Assembly (NCBI RefSeq): GCF_004331465.1
Contig: NZ_SJKB01000005.1
Span: 186,001-250,000 of the forward strand
DNA length: 64,000 nt
Direction of reading: 5' to 3'
From: Kribbella pittospori
GTDB taxonomy: Bacteria > Actinomycetota > Actinomycetes > Propionibacteriales > Kribbellaceae
Under the pieces are notes generated by a model that saw nothing but the letters and a program-made list of their open reading frames with translations, was not told the DNA's origin and made no database searches. Both the position numbers and the translations under genes were made by a program. Shown piece after piece: positions 26,063 to 34,341 of the stretch. Position 1 is the first letter of the stretch; the number at the start of each line of letters is the position of its first letter.

Positions 26063-26434
26063 ATGTCTAATCGCGTACTGCGTGGTTCGGGGCTGGGTGG
26101 GGTCAGCTTCGAGGATGACCGTGGTGTTGAGTTCGCTCCTCGCCAGATGATTACGTACGACTGCCCCCGCGGCCACGTGGTCGAGGTCACCATGGCGCAC
26201 GACGCCGAGGTGCCCGCGATCTGGGAGTGCCCGCACTGCGGCAGCGAGGCTGCCCGTTCGACCGGTGAGAAGCCGGAGCCGAAGCAGGAGAAGCCGGCCC
26301 GTACGCACTGGGACATGCTGCGCGAGCGTCGCAGCATCTCCGAGCTGGAGGAGCTCCTCGCCGAGCGGGTCGAGCTGCTCCGCAAGGGCGAGATCGGCCC
26401 CGCGCACCTGCACCGGACCAAGCGCACCGCCTGA
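26063..26434 (+). CDS. rbpA: RNA polymerase-binding protein RbpA
   Basis: A 123-residue transcription activator found only in actinobacteria. It binds RNA polymerase and the principal sigma factor and stabilises the open complex. Residues 1-30 form the flexible N-terminal tail (RVLRGSGLGGVSFEDDRGVE); the core domain has a zinc-site pattern CPRGH and CPHCG; the C-terminal sigma-interaction domain contains THWDMLRERRSISELEELL. Length is normal. A ribosome site GGAGG precedes the ATG and a SigR-type promoter lies upstream. A strong terminator follows, so the gene is probably monocistronic. Confidence 0.97.
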   Translation: MSNRVLRGSGLGGVSFEDDRGVEFAPRQMITYDCPRGHVVEVTMAHDAEVPAIWECPHCGSEAARSTGEKPEPKQEKPARTHWDMLRERRSISELEELLAERVELLRKGEIGPAHLHRTKRTA

Positions 26435-26443
26435 GCAAGACCG

Positions 26444-26483
26444 ACGGGCCCTCACCGCAACGACGCGGTCAGGGCCCGTTTCT
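26444..26483 (+). terminator. Intrinsic terminator of rbpA
   Basis: ACGGGCCC and ACCGC (26444-26458) pair with GCGGT and GGGCCCGT (26465-26479) around a six-base loop, with a two-base internal bulge, followed by TTTCTC. It begins ten bases after the rbpA stop and is the clearest Rho-independent terminator in the window. Confidence 0.85.
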
Positions 26484-26487
26484 CATG

Positions 26488-27000
26488 TCAGCTGCGGGTC
26501 GCGGTCAGTGCCAGCGCGGTGAGGCCCATCTGGAAGCTGCCCCCGGCCGCGTCGACCGCAGCGCCGATCCCAGTCAGCAGTTCGTCGAACTTGCTGGGAT
26601 CGAACTGAGTGGCGTCGCCGCCGGTGCGCAGCTGCTCGATCCACTCGCCCCGGCTGTACGGGCGGCTCCACGGGAACTGCCACCGCTCCGGCTCATCGAA
26701 CGCGCCCGACTCGCGCATCCCTTCCGCTGCCTTGCCGAGGAAGGCAAGGTACGCGTCCAGCGGGGACGCCGACACGCGGTGGTACATCGGCCGGTCGGGG
26801 AGTACCTCGCGATAGACGGCGGCGAACGCCTTCGCCAGGTCGGACGGGGGCTGGAAGACGTTCCAGAACACGGCCAGCCGGCCGCCAGGCTCGAGCACCT
26901 CGGCGGCCTTGGCCGCGCCGGCGACCGGGTCGACCCAGTGCCAGGTCATGCCGGCGACCACGGCGTCGAACGTCCGGCCGGCCGGATCCCAGGCCTCACA
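26488..27000 (-). pseudogene. Class I SAM methyltransferase, N-terminally truncated
   Basis: The reverse frame encodes the C-terminal two-thirds of a methyltransferase (WDPAGRTFDAVVAGMTWHWV, then VLEPGGRLAVFWNVF, typical motifs II-III). The glycine-rich SAM-binding motif I, and everything before it, is missing. Similarity stops just where the divergent TetR gene and its promoter begin (about 27000), and a stop codon region follows. It cannot bind SAM normally. It looks like a relic of an intact gene whose 5' half was replaced when the TetR gene arrived. Confidence 0.72.
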
Positions 27001-27001
27001 C

Positions 27002-27020
27002 CATAATGGGCACGTGCCCA
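27002..27020 (+). promoter_or_regulatory. Leaderless TetR promoter with palindromic operator
   Basis: CATAAT at 27002-27007 is a good -10 box, and its expected start is at the GTG at 27014. The exact 14-base palindrome TGGGCACGTGCCCA (27007-27020) covers that start, an ideal place for autorepression. No convincing -35 box is seen. Confidence 0.55.
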
Positions 27021-27634
27021 CTCGCGTCAACGGAAGGGGTGTCATGCCGACGGGTGTGGCCATGCGCGACGTACGGGAGCAGTTGTTCGACGCCGCCGAA
27101 CGCGTGCTGCTCCGCGACGGGCCGGACGCGTTGACGAGCCGGGCCGTCACCACCGAGGCCGGCTGCGCGAAGGGCGTACTGCATCGGCACTTCACGGACT
27201 TCGACGCGTTCCTGACCGAGCTCGTGCGGGACCGGATCCGTCGGCTCGCCCATCAGGGCGATCTGCTGCTGGGATGCGTCGGTCGGGGGGCGATCGCCGA
27301 CAATCTCACCGGTTTCCTGACCGACTTGTTCAGCTCGGTCGCCGTCGCGATCGTCGGGCTGACCATCTCCCGGGACGGACTGCGCGCCAGGCTGCGGTCG
27401 TCGAGCCCCAGCGGGGTTCCGATCCTCACCGAGGCCGTCGCCGCGATCGCCGGCTACCTGACCGCCGAGCGCGATCGCGGGCGACTCGATGCCGGTGCCG
27501 ATGTCGACACACTGGCCCTGACCCTGATCGGATCCGCGCACATGCTCTTCGCCGACCGGACCGGCACACCGCCGAGTCCCGAGGCGGTGCAGCGGCTGGC
27601 CAGGTCCGTCGTACCTCAGACCAGCGTGGGCTGA
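27014..27634 (+). CDS. TetR-family transcriptional regulator
   Basis: A 206-residue regulator. The helix-turn-helix lies at about residues 24-70 (LFDAAERVLLRDGPDALTSR, then CAKGVLHRHFTDFDAFL). The C-terminal domain is not assignable. The GTG at 27014 sits on the predicted transcription start and within a palindrome; an ATG 48 bases downstream (MRDVREQL) is an alternative. The 3' end overlaps the convergent MFS gene by 19 bases. It interrupts the otherwise conserved order rbpA - MFS - glycerophosphodiesterase, so it is probably acquired. Confidence 0.87.
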   Translation: MPTRVNGRGVMPTGVAMRDVREQLFDAAERVLLRDGPDALTSRAVTTEAGCAKGVLHRHFTDFDAFLTELVRDRIRRLAHQGDLLLGCVGRGAIADNLTGFLTDLFSSVAVAIVGLTISRDGLRARLRSSSPSGVPILTEAVAAIAGYLTAERDRGRLDAGADVDTLALTLIGSAHMLFADRTGTPPSPEAVQRLARSVVPQTSVG

Positions 27635-28986
27635 GTGTTGCCCGCTTCCCTGATGCCGCGGCGCATGTCGACGCGGGAGAGCAGGGCCAGGCCGATGAGG
27701 AAGAAGAGGCCGAGGGCAACGATCGCCGGTCGATAGGAGCCGGTGATCTGGTGCACCAAGCCGAAGACCAGGGTGCCGAGCCACGACGTACCGCGCTCAC
27801 CGGCCTGGTAGAGCGAGAAGTACTCCGCCTCGCGGCCTTTCGGGATCAGCTGGCTGAACGCCGACCGGGACAGTGCCTGGGTCCCGCCGAGGACGATGCC
27901 GATCGCGACGCCCATCGCCAGGAACGGCGCGATCTGCTTGGCCGGGAGCAGGAAGCCGGCGATCACGATCAGCATCCAGACCACGAGGCCGCCCATGATC
28001 GTGAGCTTGGTCCCGAACCGGCGGGCGAACCGGCCGAACGCGAGCGCCCCGAAGAACGCGACGAACTGCACCAGCAGGATCGTCGCGATCAGCACCTGGG
28101 TCTCGAACCCGAGTTGCTTCTCGCCGTACGTCGACGACACCGAGATGACCGTCTGGATCCCGTCGTTGAAGAACAGGTACGCGATCAGGAACAGCAAGGT
28201 CACCGGGTAGGTGCGCATGTGCTTCAGCGTCGCCGACAGCTGACCGAAGCTCTGCCGGACGATGTTGCCGCGCACGGGCTCGACCAGGACCGGTGGGCGA
28301 TTCCGCAGTTTGGTGAAGGGGATGAACGTGAACGCACCCCACCACAGCCCGGCGCTGAGCAGACTGAGCCGGACCGCAGTCCCTTGGCTGAGGCCGAGCG
28401 CGTCGTGGGCGGTGACCACGCCCAGGTTGATCGCGAGCAGGATGAAGCCGCCGAGGTAGCCGAACGCCCAGGCACGCGACGAGACGTCGTCCCGCTCGTC
28501 CGGCCCGGCGATGTCGATCAGGATCGAGTCGTAGACGACCAGGGACGACCCGAGGCACAGGTTGCCGATCAGGAGCAGGAGCGCCCCGAGCTCCCAGCGG
28601 CCGCCGCCGACGAACACCATGCAGCAGGCCGCGAGCGCGCCGGTCCAGGCGAACCCACACATCAAGAGCTTCTTGCGCGCCATCCGGTCCGCGATCGCGC
28701 CGACGACGGGCAAGAACAGCGCCGACACCAGCGTCGCGACCGTGACGACGTAGAAGGCCAGCGAGCCGGGGGACAGGCCCAGTCCCAGTACGTCGAGGTT
28801 GGTGTGGCACGGCTTGTCCGTGGTCCCGACGTACCCGCAGGCCGCGGTCTCGGCGACGGAAGTCAGGTACGGCGCGAACAGCACCGTGCCGACGGTGGTG
28901 ACGTAGCCGGAGTTGGCCCAGTCGTAGAGGCTGAACCCCCAGTACTCCCGCTTGTCGACCGCCGCCGGGGCGGAGAGAAGTCCCAT
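27616..28986 (-). CDS. UMF1/Atg22-like MFS transporter
   Basis: A 456-residue membrane protein with about 12 helices. The start REYWGFSLYDWANSGYVTT is the signature of the UMF1 (Atg22-like) MFS family; IGAIADRMARKK-type loop residues and KREAEYFSLYQAGERGTSW-like segments (here GREAEYFSLYQAGERGTSW) also fit. Relatives may export amino acids or other small molecules. A gene of this type lies beside rbpA in other actinobacteria, so this is a resident gene. It converges on the TetR gene with a 19-base overlap. Confidence 0.9.
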   Translation of the reverse strand: MGLLSAPAAVDKREYWGFSLYDWANSGYVTTVGTVLFAPYLTSVAETAACGYVGTTDKPCHTNLDVLGLGLSPGSLAFYVVTVATLVSALFLPVVGAIADRMARKKLLMCGFAWTGALAACCMVFVGGGRWELGALLLLIGNLCLGSSLVVYDSILIDIAGPDERDDVSSRAWAFGYLGGFILLAINLGVVTAHDALGLSQGTAVRLSLLSAGLWWGAFTFIPFTKLRNRPPVLVEPVRGNIVRQSFGQLSATLKHMRTYPVTLLFLIAYLFFNDGIQTVISVSSTYGEKQLGFETQVLIATILLVQFVAFFGALAFGRFARRFGTKLTIMGGLVVWMLIVIAGFLLPAKQIAPFLAMGVAIGIVLGGTQALSRSAFSQLIPKGREAEYFSLYQAGERGTSWLGTLVFGLVHQITGSYRPAIVALGLFFLIGLALLSRVDMRRGIREAGNTQPTLV

Positions 28987-29040
28987 GCGCAGGAGTGTGT
29001 CAGGTCCGGGGGACGAAGCGGCGTACCCGCGGATAACACT

Positions 29041-29805
29041 TCAGTGGCCGATTTGCTGCCACTCTCCGCGCTCGATCAGCACGTCCCGGAGCAGGTCGGT
29101 GCGGTCGGTGATGATGCCGTCGATCCCGGCGTCGAGCAGCCGCCGCATGTCGGCCGGATCGTCGATCGTCCAGACGTGCACCTGCTTGCCCAAGGCATGG
29201 GCTCGCCGGATCAGCCCGGGCGTGAGCACCCGGAGCGGACCGTACTGCTGCGGGATCTGCAGACAGGCGCCGCGCGTCTTCAGCGGGATCGGCAGGAACC
29301 GGATCAGCGCGGTCTCCCAGTCGCCGTACCCCGTGCACAGGCGTGGGCCCACCTCGCGGCGGATCCGGCGGACCCGGGACTGTGAGAACGACGAGACGCA
29401 GACGCGGTCGATCGCGTTCGCCGAGCGCAGTACCTCCGCGGCCGGGTGCAGGCCGTTCTCGGCCTTGATGTCGAGGTTGAACCGGATCTCCGGGAAGTGT
29501 TCGAGCAGTTCGTCCAGCCGGGGGATCGGCTCGTGGCCGTTGATCCTGGCCTTGCTCACCTCGGACCAGGGCAGCTCAGCGACCACGCCGGTCCGGTCGG
29601 TGACCCGGTCGAGCTTGCTGTCGTGGAACGCGATCACCACCCCGTCGCTGGTGGCGTGCAGGTCGGTCTCCAGGTACCGGTAGCCCAGTCCCACGGCATG
29701 CTCGAAGGCGCGCAGCGAGTTCTCGAAGCCGATGTTGTCCGGGTGCCGCGCACCGCCACGGTGGGCCATCGCGATCGGCCCGTCGTGGTCGAGGTAGGGG
29801 TACAC
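29041..29805 (-). CDS. Glycerophosphodiester phosphodiesterase
   Basis: A 254-residue GDPD-family TIM-barrel enzyme that splits glycerophosphodiesters to glycerol 3-phosphate and an alcohol. Catalytic segments are AHRGGARHPDNIGFENSL (first His/Arg and Glu), YLETDLHATSDGVVIAFHD (metal Glu/Asp and second His) and NLDIKAE. No signal peptide is visible, so it acts in the cytoplasm. The GTG at 29805 lies only 23 bases from the divergent aminotransferase GTG, so both mRNAs are likely leaderless or nearly so. It fits the conserved rbpA neighbourhood. Confidence 0.93.
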   Translation of the reverse strand: MYPYLDHDGPIAMAHRGGARHPDNIGFENSLRAFEHAVGLGYRYLETDLHATSDGVVIAFHDSKLDRVTDRTGVVAELPWSEVSKARINGHEPIPRLDELLEHFPEIRFNLDIKAENGLHPAAEVLRSANAIDRVCVSSFSQSRVRRIRREVGPRLCTGYGDWETALIRFLPIPLKTRGACLQIPQQYGPLRVLTPGLIRRAHALGKQVHVWTIDDPADMRRLLDAGIDGIITDRTDLLRDVLIERGEWQQIGH

Positions 29806-29828
29806 GACAGGAAGTATGTACCGTTTGC

Positions 29829-30962
29829 GTGGTGACGCTACTCAGCCCCCGCCCCGACCTGTGGACCCTCGACGCCGGCGTACTGCACCTGAACCACGGT
29901 TCGTACGGCGCAGTCCCGCGGCGTACCCAGGAACTGATGGCCGCCCTGCGCACCGAGACCGACGCCAACCCGATGGCGTGGTTCCGCTCGGTGGCCGACC
30001 AGTTGACCACGAGCCGTCTCGACCTGGCGTCGTACCTGCAGACCGACCCGGCCGGCTTCGCCCTGGTCCCGAACGCCAGCGCCGGCGTGACTGTTGCGCT
30101 CGCGACCCTGCCGATCCCACCTGGCAGCCGGATCGTCCTGACCAACCACGCGTACGGCGCCGTCCGGTACGCCGCCGAGCGGTTCGCGAAGGCCAATGGG
30201 GCCGAGGTGGTCGTGGTCGACGTACCGCTGGAGGCCGACGACGAGACGGTGGTGTCGCTGATCGCTCCGAGGCTGGACCAGGCGTCCGTTCTCATCGTTG
30301 ACCAGATCAGCTCGGCGACGGCGATGGTGTTCCCGATCGGGGGCCTGGTCGCACTCTGCCGGGAGCGAGACGTGGCGATCGTGGTCGACGGCGCGCACGC
30401 ACCGGCCCTCATCGACGCGCCGGCCGCCGACGGCGCCGACTTCTGGACCGGCAACTTCCACAAGTGGCCGGCTTCGCCGCGGGGGACCGCGGGCCTGGTG
30501 GTCGCGGAGAAGTGGCGATCGGAGACGCTGCCGCTGATCGTGTCGTGGTCGGAGTACGACGAGCGGTTGCCGGAGCGGTTCGACATGCAGGGCACGTACG
30601 ACTACGTCCCGTGGATCGCGGCGCCCGAGTCACTGCGGGTGCTGGACGAACTCGACTGGCCGGTACGACGCTCGCAGCTGAGCAACCTGATCGACGAGGG
30701 CGCCCGCATCATCGCGAAGGCCCTCGCGACCGGCGTCGCCGAGGTTGCGCGTCCCGCGGCGACGATGCGGCTGGTCGAGCTGCCGTCGTCCGTCGACCTC
30801 ACCGCCGCGGAGGCGTTCAAGATCCGGGTGTCCCGTGAGCTGAAGGCCGAGATCACGCTGACCGGCTTCGACGGCCGCGGCTTCATCCGGCTGTCCGCGC
30901 ACGCCTACAACTCGCTCCAGGATTACAGGTCCCTCGCCGAACGGCTGCCGGCGTTGCTCTGA
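29829..30962 (+). CDS. PLP-dependent aminotransferase class V (isopenicillin N epimerase-like)
   Basis: A 377-residue fold-type I PLP enzyme. It begins with FLNHGS-like LHLNHGSYGAVPR, binds PLP phosphate through NASAGVTVAL, and has VVDGAHAPAL and the Schiff-base lysine in TGNFHKWPASPRG. Members include isopenicillin N epimerases, cysteine desulfurase-like proteins and hercynylcysteine lyases (EgtE). No ergothioneine genes are nearby, so the substrate is open. The start is GTG at 29829, a second in-frame GTG follows directly. The 3' end overlaps the convergent GntR gene by 40 bases. Confidence 0.88.
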   Translation: MVTLLSPRPDLWTLDAGVLHLNHGSYGAVPRRTQELMAALRTETDANPMAWFRSVADQLTTSRLDLASYLQTDPAGFALVPNASAGVTVALATLPIPPGSRIVLTNHAYGAVRYAAERFAKANGAEVVVVDVPLEADDETVVSLIAPRLDQASVLIVDQISSATAMVFPIGGLVALCRERDVAIVVDGAHAPALIDAPAADGADFWTGNFHKWPASPRGTAGLVVAEKWRSETLPLIVSWSEYDERLPERFDMQGTYDYVPWIAAPESLRVLDELDWPVRRSQLSNLIDEGARIIAKALATGVAEVARPAATMRLVELPSSVDLTAAEAFKIRVSRELKAEITLTGFDGRGFIRLSAHAYNSLQDYRSLAERLPALL

Positions 30963-31609
30963 AGATCGCTGAACGACCGCTCGCCGTGCACGGCCAATTC
31001 GGCCAGTACGGCGGCGGGGTCGCCGGCCTCGACGAGCTCGAGCAAGGTGCGATGCCGACCGACGTGCTCGTGGAGATCCTCGTAGAAGTGCTCGCGGGCG
31101 TAGAGATTGCGCGCCATGCAGAGGAGCAGTTGTTGCTGCACTGACGCGTACGCCTCCTCGAGCCGCCGATGGCCGGCGAGAGCGATCAGCGAGGCGTGGA
31201 AGCGGTAGCCGGCCTGGACGAGGCTGCCGCGGTCCTCGGCGTCCGCGCAGTGCTCCATCTCGGCCAACGCCTCCTGCGCGTCCTTGAGCCGGTCGGGGAA
31301 TCGCACCGGCACACCCAACTCGATGGCGAGTCGCTCCAGTGCGGTGCGAAGCGTCAGGATCTCGAACACGTCCTGGTCGGTCAGTGTCGCCACCATGGAC
31401 CCTCGCCGCGGACGGGTGACGATCAGGCCCTCCTGCTCCAACACCCGCAACGCCTCGCGCAGGGGAGGGCGGCTGATGCCCAACTGCTCGGTGAGCCGTT
31501 CCTCGATCAGCCGCTCACCCTCGGCCAACTCACCGGCCAGAATCATCCGCCGGATCGCATCGGCCGCGAGCTGAACCAAGCTCGGAGACCGCAACCGCTG
31601 CTCTGTCAT
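30923..31609 (-). CDS. GntR-family regulator, FadR/FCD subfamily
   Basis: A 228-residue repressor. The winged helix-turn-helix is at about residues 12-75 (GERLIEERLTEQLGISRPPL, then REALRVLEQEGLIVTR). The all-helical FCD ligand domain follows, with metal-ligand-like histidines in RFHASLIALAGHRRL and GRHRTLLE. It diverges from the catabolic operon at 31700, and a 16-base inverted repeat of FadR type lies in the gap, so it should repress that operon and respond to a pathway metabolite, typically an organic or sugar acid. Confidence 0.93.
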   Translation of the reverse strand: MTEQRLRSPSLVQLAADAIRRMILAGELAEGERLIEERLTEQLGISRPPLREALRVLEQEGLIVTRPRRGSMVATLTDQDVFEILTLRTALERLAIELGVPVRFPDRLKDAQEALAEMEHCADAEDRGSLVQAGYRFHASLIALAGHRRLEEAYASVQQQLLLCMARNLYAREHFYEDLHEHVGRHRTLLELVEAGDPAAVLAELAVHGERSFSDLQSNAGSRSARDL

Positions 31610-31647
31610 GGTTCATTCTCACCTGCGATCTTGTCAGCGTCGACTAT

Positions 31648-31663
31648 CTATTGTAGACAATAG
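31648..31663. promoter_or_regulatory. FadR-type operator
   Basis: CTATTGT-AG-ACAATAG is an exact inverted repeat with 7-base arms. Its core TTGTNNACAA is typical of FCD-GntR operators. It lies 38 bases upstream of the regulator start and 36 before the dehydrogenase start, in an A/T-rich patch between the divergent genes. Confidence 0.78.
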
Positions 31664-31699
31664 TTCATAGACGATCTGGTCGTTGACCTGGAGGCGTCC

Positions 31700-32551
31700 G
31701 TGACCGATGACATCGATCGAACCTCGCCCGTGGGCTTCGCCGGGCTCGGCAATCTCGGCCATCCGATGGCGCAGGCGCTGCTGCGCGACGGGTGGCGGCT
31801 CACGGTGTACGACCGCGACGAGCGGCGTACGGATGGGCTGGATGCCGAGATCGCGGCCGGACCTGCGGACCTGGCGGGCTGCCGGGTGATCGGGCTGGCC
31901 GTGCCCGACGACCAGGCGGTGACCGAGCTCGTCGACGCGTTGGCGTCGGAGCTTCAGACCGATTCGGTCGTGCTGGTGCACAGCACGATCTTGCCCGCGA
32001 CGGCGAAACGCCTTGCACAGAAGGCGGAATCGCATCAGGTCGGGCTGCTCGACGTACCCGTGAGTGGGGGAGCGGAGAGAGCGCTGACTGGTTCTCTGAC
32101 CGTGATGGCGGGCGGTCGGGCCGAGGTTCTGGATCGGGTCCGGCCGGTGCTCGACTCGGTGGCGGAGACGGTGCTGCACGTGGGGCCGGCCGGTGCTGGT
32201 GCCGCGGTGAAGTTGGCGAACCAGTTGATGATGTTCTCCGCACTCGCCGGAGTGCACGAGGCGCTCGGGTTGGCGGCGGCGTACGACGTACCGGAGCAGA
32301 CGGTGCTGGACGCGGTGTCGACCAGCACGGGCGAGTCGTGGATCACGAGGAACTGGGGATTCTTCGACCGGGTCGCGGCGGCGTACGACGAGGGCGGAAC
32401 GCCGGTGCGCGACCGGCCGTGGGCGAAGGACCTGTGGGACGTCGTCGCCGCGGCGCGCGACTGTGATGTGCAGGTCCCGGTGGCAGGTCTGCTCGCGCAG
32501 CACCTGGCTGAGCGGGTCGAGGCGCACGCGCGGAAGGGACCTGCCTCGTGA
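31700..32551 (+). CDS. 3-hydroxyisobutyrate dehydrogenase-family beta-hydroxyacid dehydrogenase
   Basis: A 283-residue NAD(P)-dependent enzyme that oxidises or reduces a beta-hydroxy acid (tartronate semialdehyde, 3-hydroxyisobutyrate or a sugar acid). The Rossmann motif is GFAGLGNLGHPMA, the substrate block VPVSGGAERALTGSL, and the catalytic Lys lies in GAAVKLANQLMM. The family is usually about 295 residues, so this is slightly short at the C-terminus. It is the first gene of an eight-gene unit to 39173 and overlaps the permease start by four bases. Which acid it uses is not evident. Confidence 0.9.
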   Translation: MTDDIDRTSPVGFAGLGNLGHPMAQALLRDGWRLTVYDRDERRTDGLDAEIAAGPADLAGCRVIGLAVPDDQAVTELVDALASELQTDSVVLVHSTILPATAKRLAQKAESHQVGLLDVPVSGGAERALTGSLTVMAGGRAEVLDRVRPVLDSVAETVLHVGPAGAGAAVKLANQLMMFSALAGVHEALGLAAAYDVPEQTVLDAVSTSTGESWITRNWGFFDRVAAAYDEGGTPVRDRPWAKDLWDVVAAARDCDVQVPVAGLLAQHLAERVEAHARKGPAS

Positions 32552-33444
32552 AGAGCTCCCGCACCGGCCGCGAAGGTCTGACCGCCTACCTGTTCCTGAG
32601 CCCGTGGCTGATCGGCATCGTGCTGCTGACACTCGGCCCGATGCTGTACTCCGCCTACCTCGCTTTCACCAGCTACGACCTGCTGAGCCCACCGCGCTGG
32701 ATCGGGCTGGACAACTTCCGGCGCATGTTCACGGCCGATCCCCGGTATCTCTCGTCGGTCCGCGTGACCCTGGTGTACGTCGTTGTGTCCGTACCGCTGC
32801 TCCTCATCGTCTCGATGGCGCTCGCCCTCCTGCTGGACAAGGGGATCCGCTTCCTGTCGGGCTACCGCGCCCTGTTCTACCTGCCGTCGCTGATGGGTGC
32901 GAGTGTCGCGATCGCGGTGCTGTGGCGGCAGATCTTCGGCGGCACCGGTCTGGTGAATCAAGTACTCAGCTTGTTCGGGATCACCCGCGGCAGCTGGGTC
33001 GGGAGTCCGGGTACGGCGTTGTGGACAATCGTCACGCTGAACCTGTGGGCGTTCGGCGCGACCATGATCATCTTCCTGGCCGGTCTCCGGCAGGTCCCGG
33101 TGGAACTCCACGAGGCAGCCGCGGTCGACGGCGCCGGACCGATCCGCCGGTTCTTCAGCGTCACGCTGCCGTTGATGACGCCGTTGATCTTCTTCAACCT
33201 GCTGCTCGACACGATCCACGCGTTCCAGGCGTTCACCGGCGCGTTCGTCGTCAGCCGCGGGTCCGGCGGACCGGCCGACTCGACCTTGTTCTACACGCTG
33301 TACCTGTACCAGCAGGGATTCGCCGAACTGAAGATGGGCTACGCCTCCGCCATGGCCTGGACCTTGGTGATCGTGCTCGCGGCCTTCACCGGCTTCCTGT
33401 TTCTCACCGCGAAGCGCTGGGTCTACTACGGAGACGAACGATGA
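32548..33444 (+). CDS. CUT1 sugar ABC transporter permease (MalF-like)
   Basis: A 298-residue inner-membrane permease with six helices, beginning at LTAYLFLSPWLIGIVLL. The EAA loop that docks the ATPase is HEAAAVDGAGPIRRFF. It pairs with the permease and binding protein encoded next. The start overlaps the dehydrogenase stop by four bases. No ATPase gene occurs in the unit, so a shared MsiK-type ATPase is presumed. The substrate is probably an oligosaccharide, glycoside or sugar acid conjugate. Confidence 0.93.
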   Translation: MKSSRTGREGLTAYLFLSPWLIGIVLLTLGPMLYSAYLAFTSYDLLSPPRWIGLDNFRRMFTADPRYLSSVRVTLVYVVVSVPLLLIVSMALALLLDKGIRFLSGYRALFYLPSLMGASVAIAVLWRQIFGGTGLVNQVLSLFGITRGSWVGSPGTALWTIVTLNLWAFGATMIIFLAGLRQVPVELHEAAAVDGAGPIRRFFSVTLPLMTPLIFFNLLLDTIHAFQAFTGAFVVSRGSGGPADSTLFYTLYLYQQGFAELKMGYASAMAWTLVIVLAAFTGFLFLTAKRWVYYGDER

Positions 33445-34325
33445 CGAGCGTGTCGATTCCCGCCCGCCGGTCCCTGCTCGGCCGGCGTCGTACCACCAAC
33501 CCGTTCGTCATCGGGGTCATCCGGCACGCGTTCCTGATCGCCGTGCTCGTGGTGATGCTGTACCCGGTCGTGTGGATGGTGGCCGCGTCGTTCCGGCCGT
33601 CGGCGGAGGTGATGAACAGCCTCGGTCTGTTCAGCCGGCACTACACGCTGGACAACTACAAGCACGGATGGTCCGCGGGTCAGCTCGACTTCTCCCGCTA
33701 CTTCCTGAACTCGATCGCGATCACCGCGCTGTCGATTGCCGGGAATCTGTTCGCCTGCTCGCTGACGGCGTACGCGTTCGCCCGGCTGGAGTTCCCGTTG
33801 AAGCGGGTGCTGTTCGGGTTGCTGCTCGGCACCATGCTGCTGCCGTACCACGTCACGCTCGTCCCGCAGTACATCTTGTTCAACGAGCTGGCCTGGATGA
33901 ACACCTACCTGCCGCTGGTGGTGCCGAAGTGGCTCGGCGTGGAGGCGTTCTTCATCTTCTTGATGGTCCAGTTCATCCGCACCCTGCCGCGTGAGCTCGA
34001 CGACGCCGCCCGGATCGACGGGTGCGGGCACTGGCGGACGTTCATCCGGATCATCATGCCGCTGTCCCTGCCCGCGATCGGCACCACCGCGCTGTTCACC
34101 TTCATCAACAGCTGGAACGACTTCCTCGGCCCGCTGCTCTACCTGAACCGCCCCGAGCTGTGGACCGTCTCGCTCGGCCTGAACTCCTTCCTCGACGTCA
34201 CCGGGGAATCGGCGTACGGCTCGCTGTTCGCCATGTCCACCCTCGCGCTGGCACCGATCGTCGGCTTCTTCCTGGGCGCCCAGAAGCTGCTGATCGAGGG
34301 CGTCGCGACCACCGGCCTCAAGTAA
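33441..34325 (+). CDS. CUT1 sugar ABC transporter permease (MalG-like)
   Basis: A 294-residue permease with six helices (AFLIAVLVVMLYPVVWMVAA first) and the EAA loop DDAARIDGCGHWRTFIRI. The last residues, IEGVATTGLK, are the usual MalG-type tail. The ATG at 33441 overlaps the previous stop (ATGA); the upstream open frame in the other permease is spurious. It forms the translocation pore with the product of the gene before it. Confidence 0.93.
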   Translation: MTSVSIPARRSLLGRRRTTNPFVIGVIRHAFLIAVLVVMLYPVVWMVAASFRPSAEVMNSLGLFSRHYTLDNYKHGWSAGQLDFSRYFLNSIAITALSIAGNLFACSLTAYAFARLEFPLKRVLFGLLLGTMLLPYHVTLVPQYILFNELAWMNTYLPLVVPKWLGVEAFFIFLMVQFIRTLPRELDDAARIDGCGHWRTFIRIIMPLSLPAIGTTALFTFINSWNDFLGPLLYLNRPELWTVSLGLNSFLDVTGESAYGSLFAMSTLALAPIVGFFLGAQKLLIEGVATTGLK

Positions 34326-34341
34326 CCCTGTGGAGATCCTG

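Noticed and set aside
27274..29385. 703-residue forward open frame opposite the MFS and glycerophosphodiesterase genes
   Set aside because: It is a shadow frame rich in Arg, Asp, Glu, Gln and His with no family signal; the reverse strand encodes two clear proteins.
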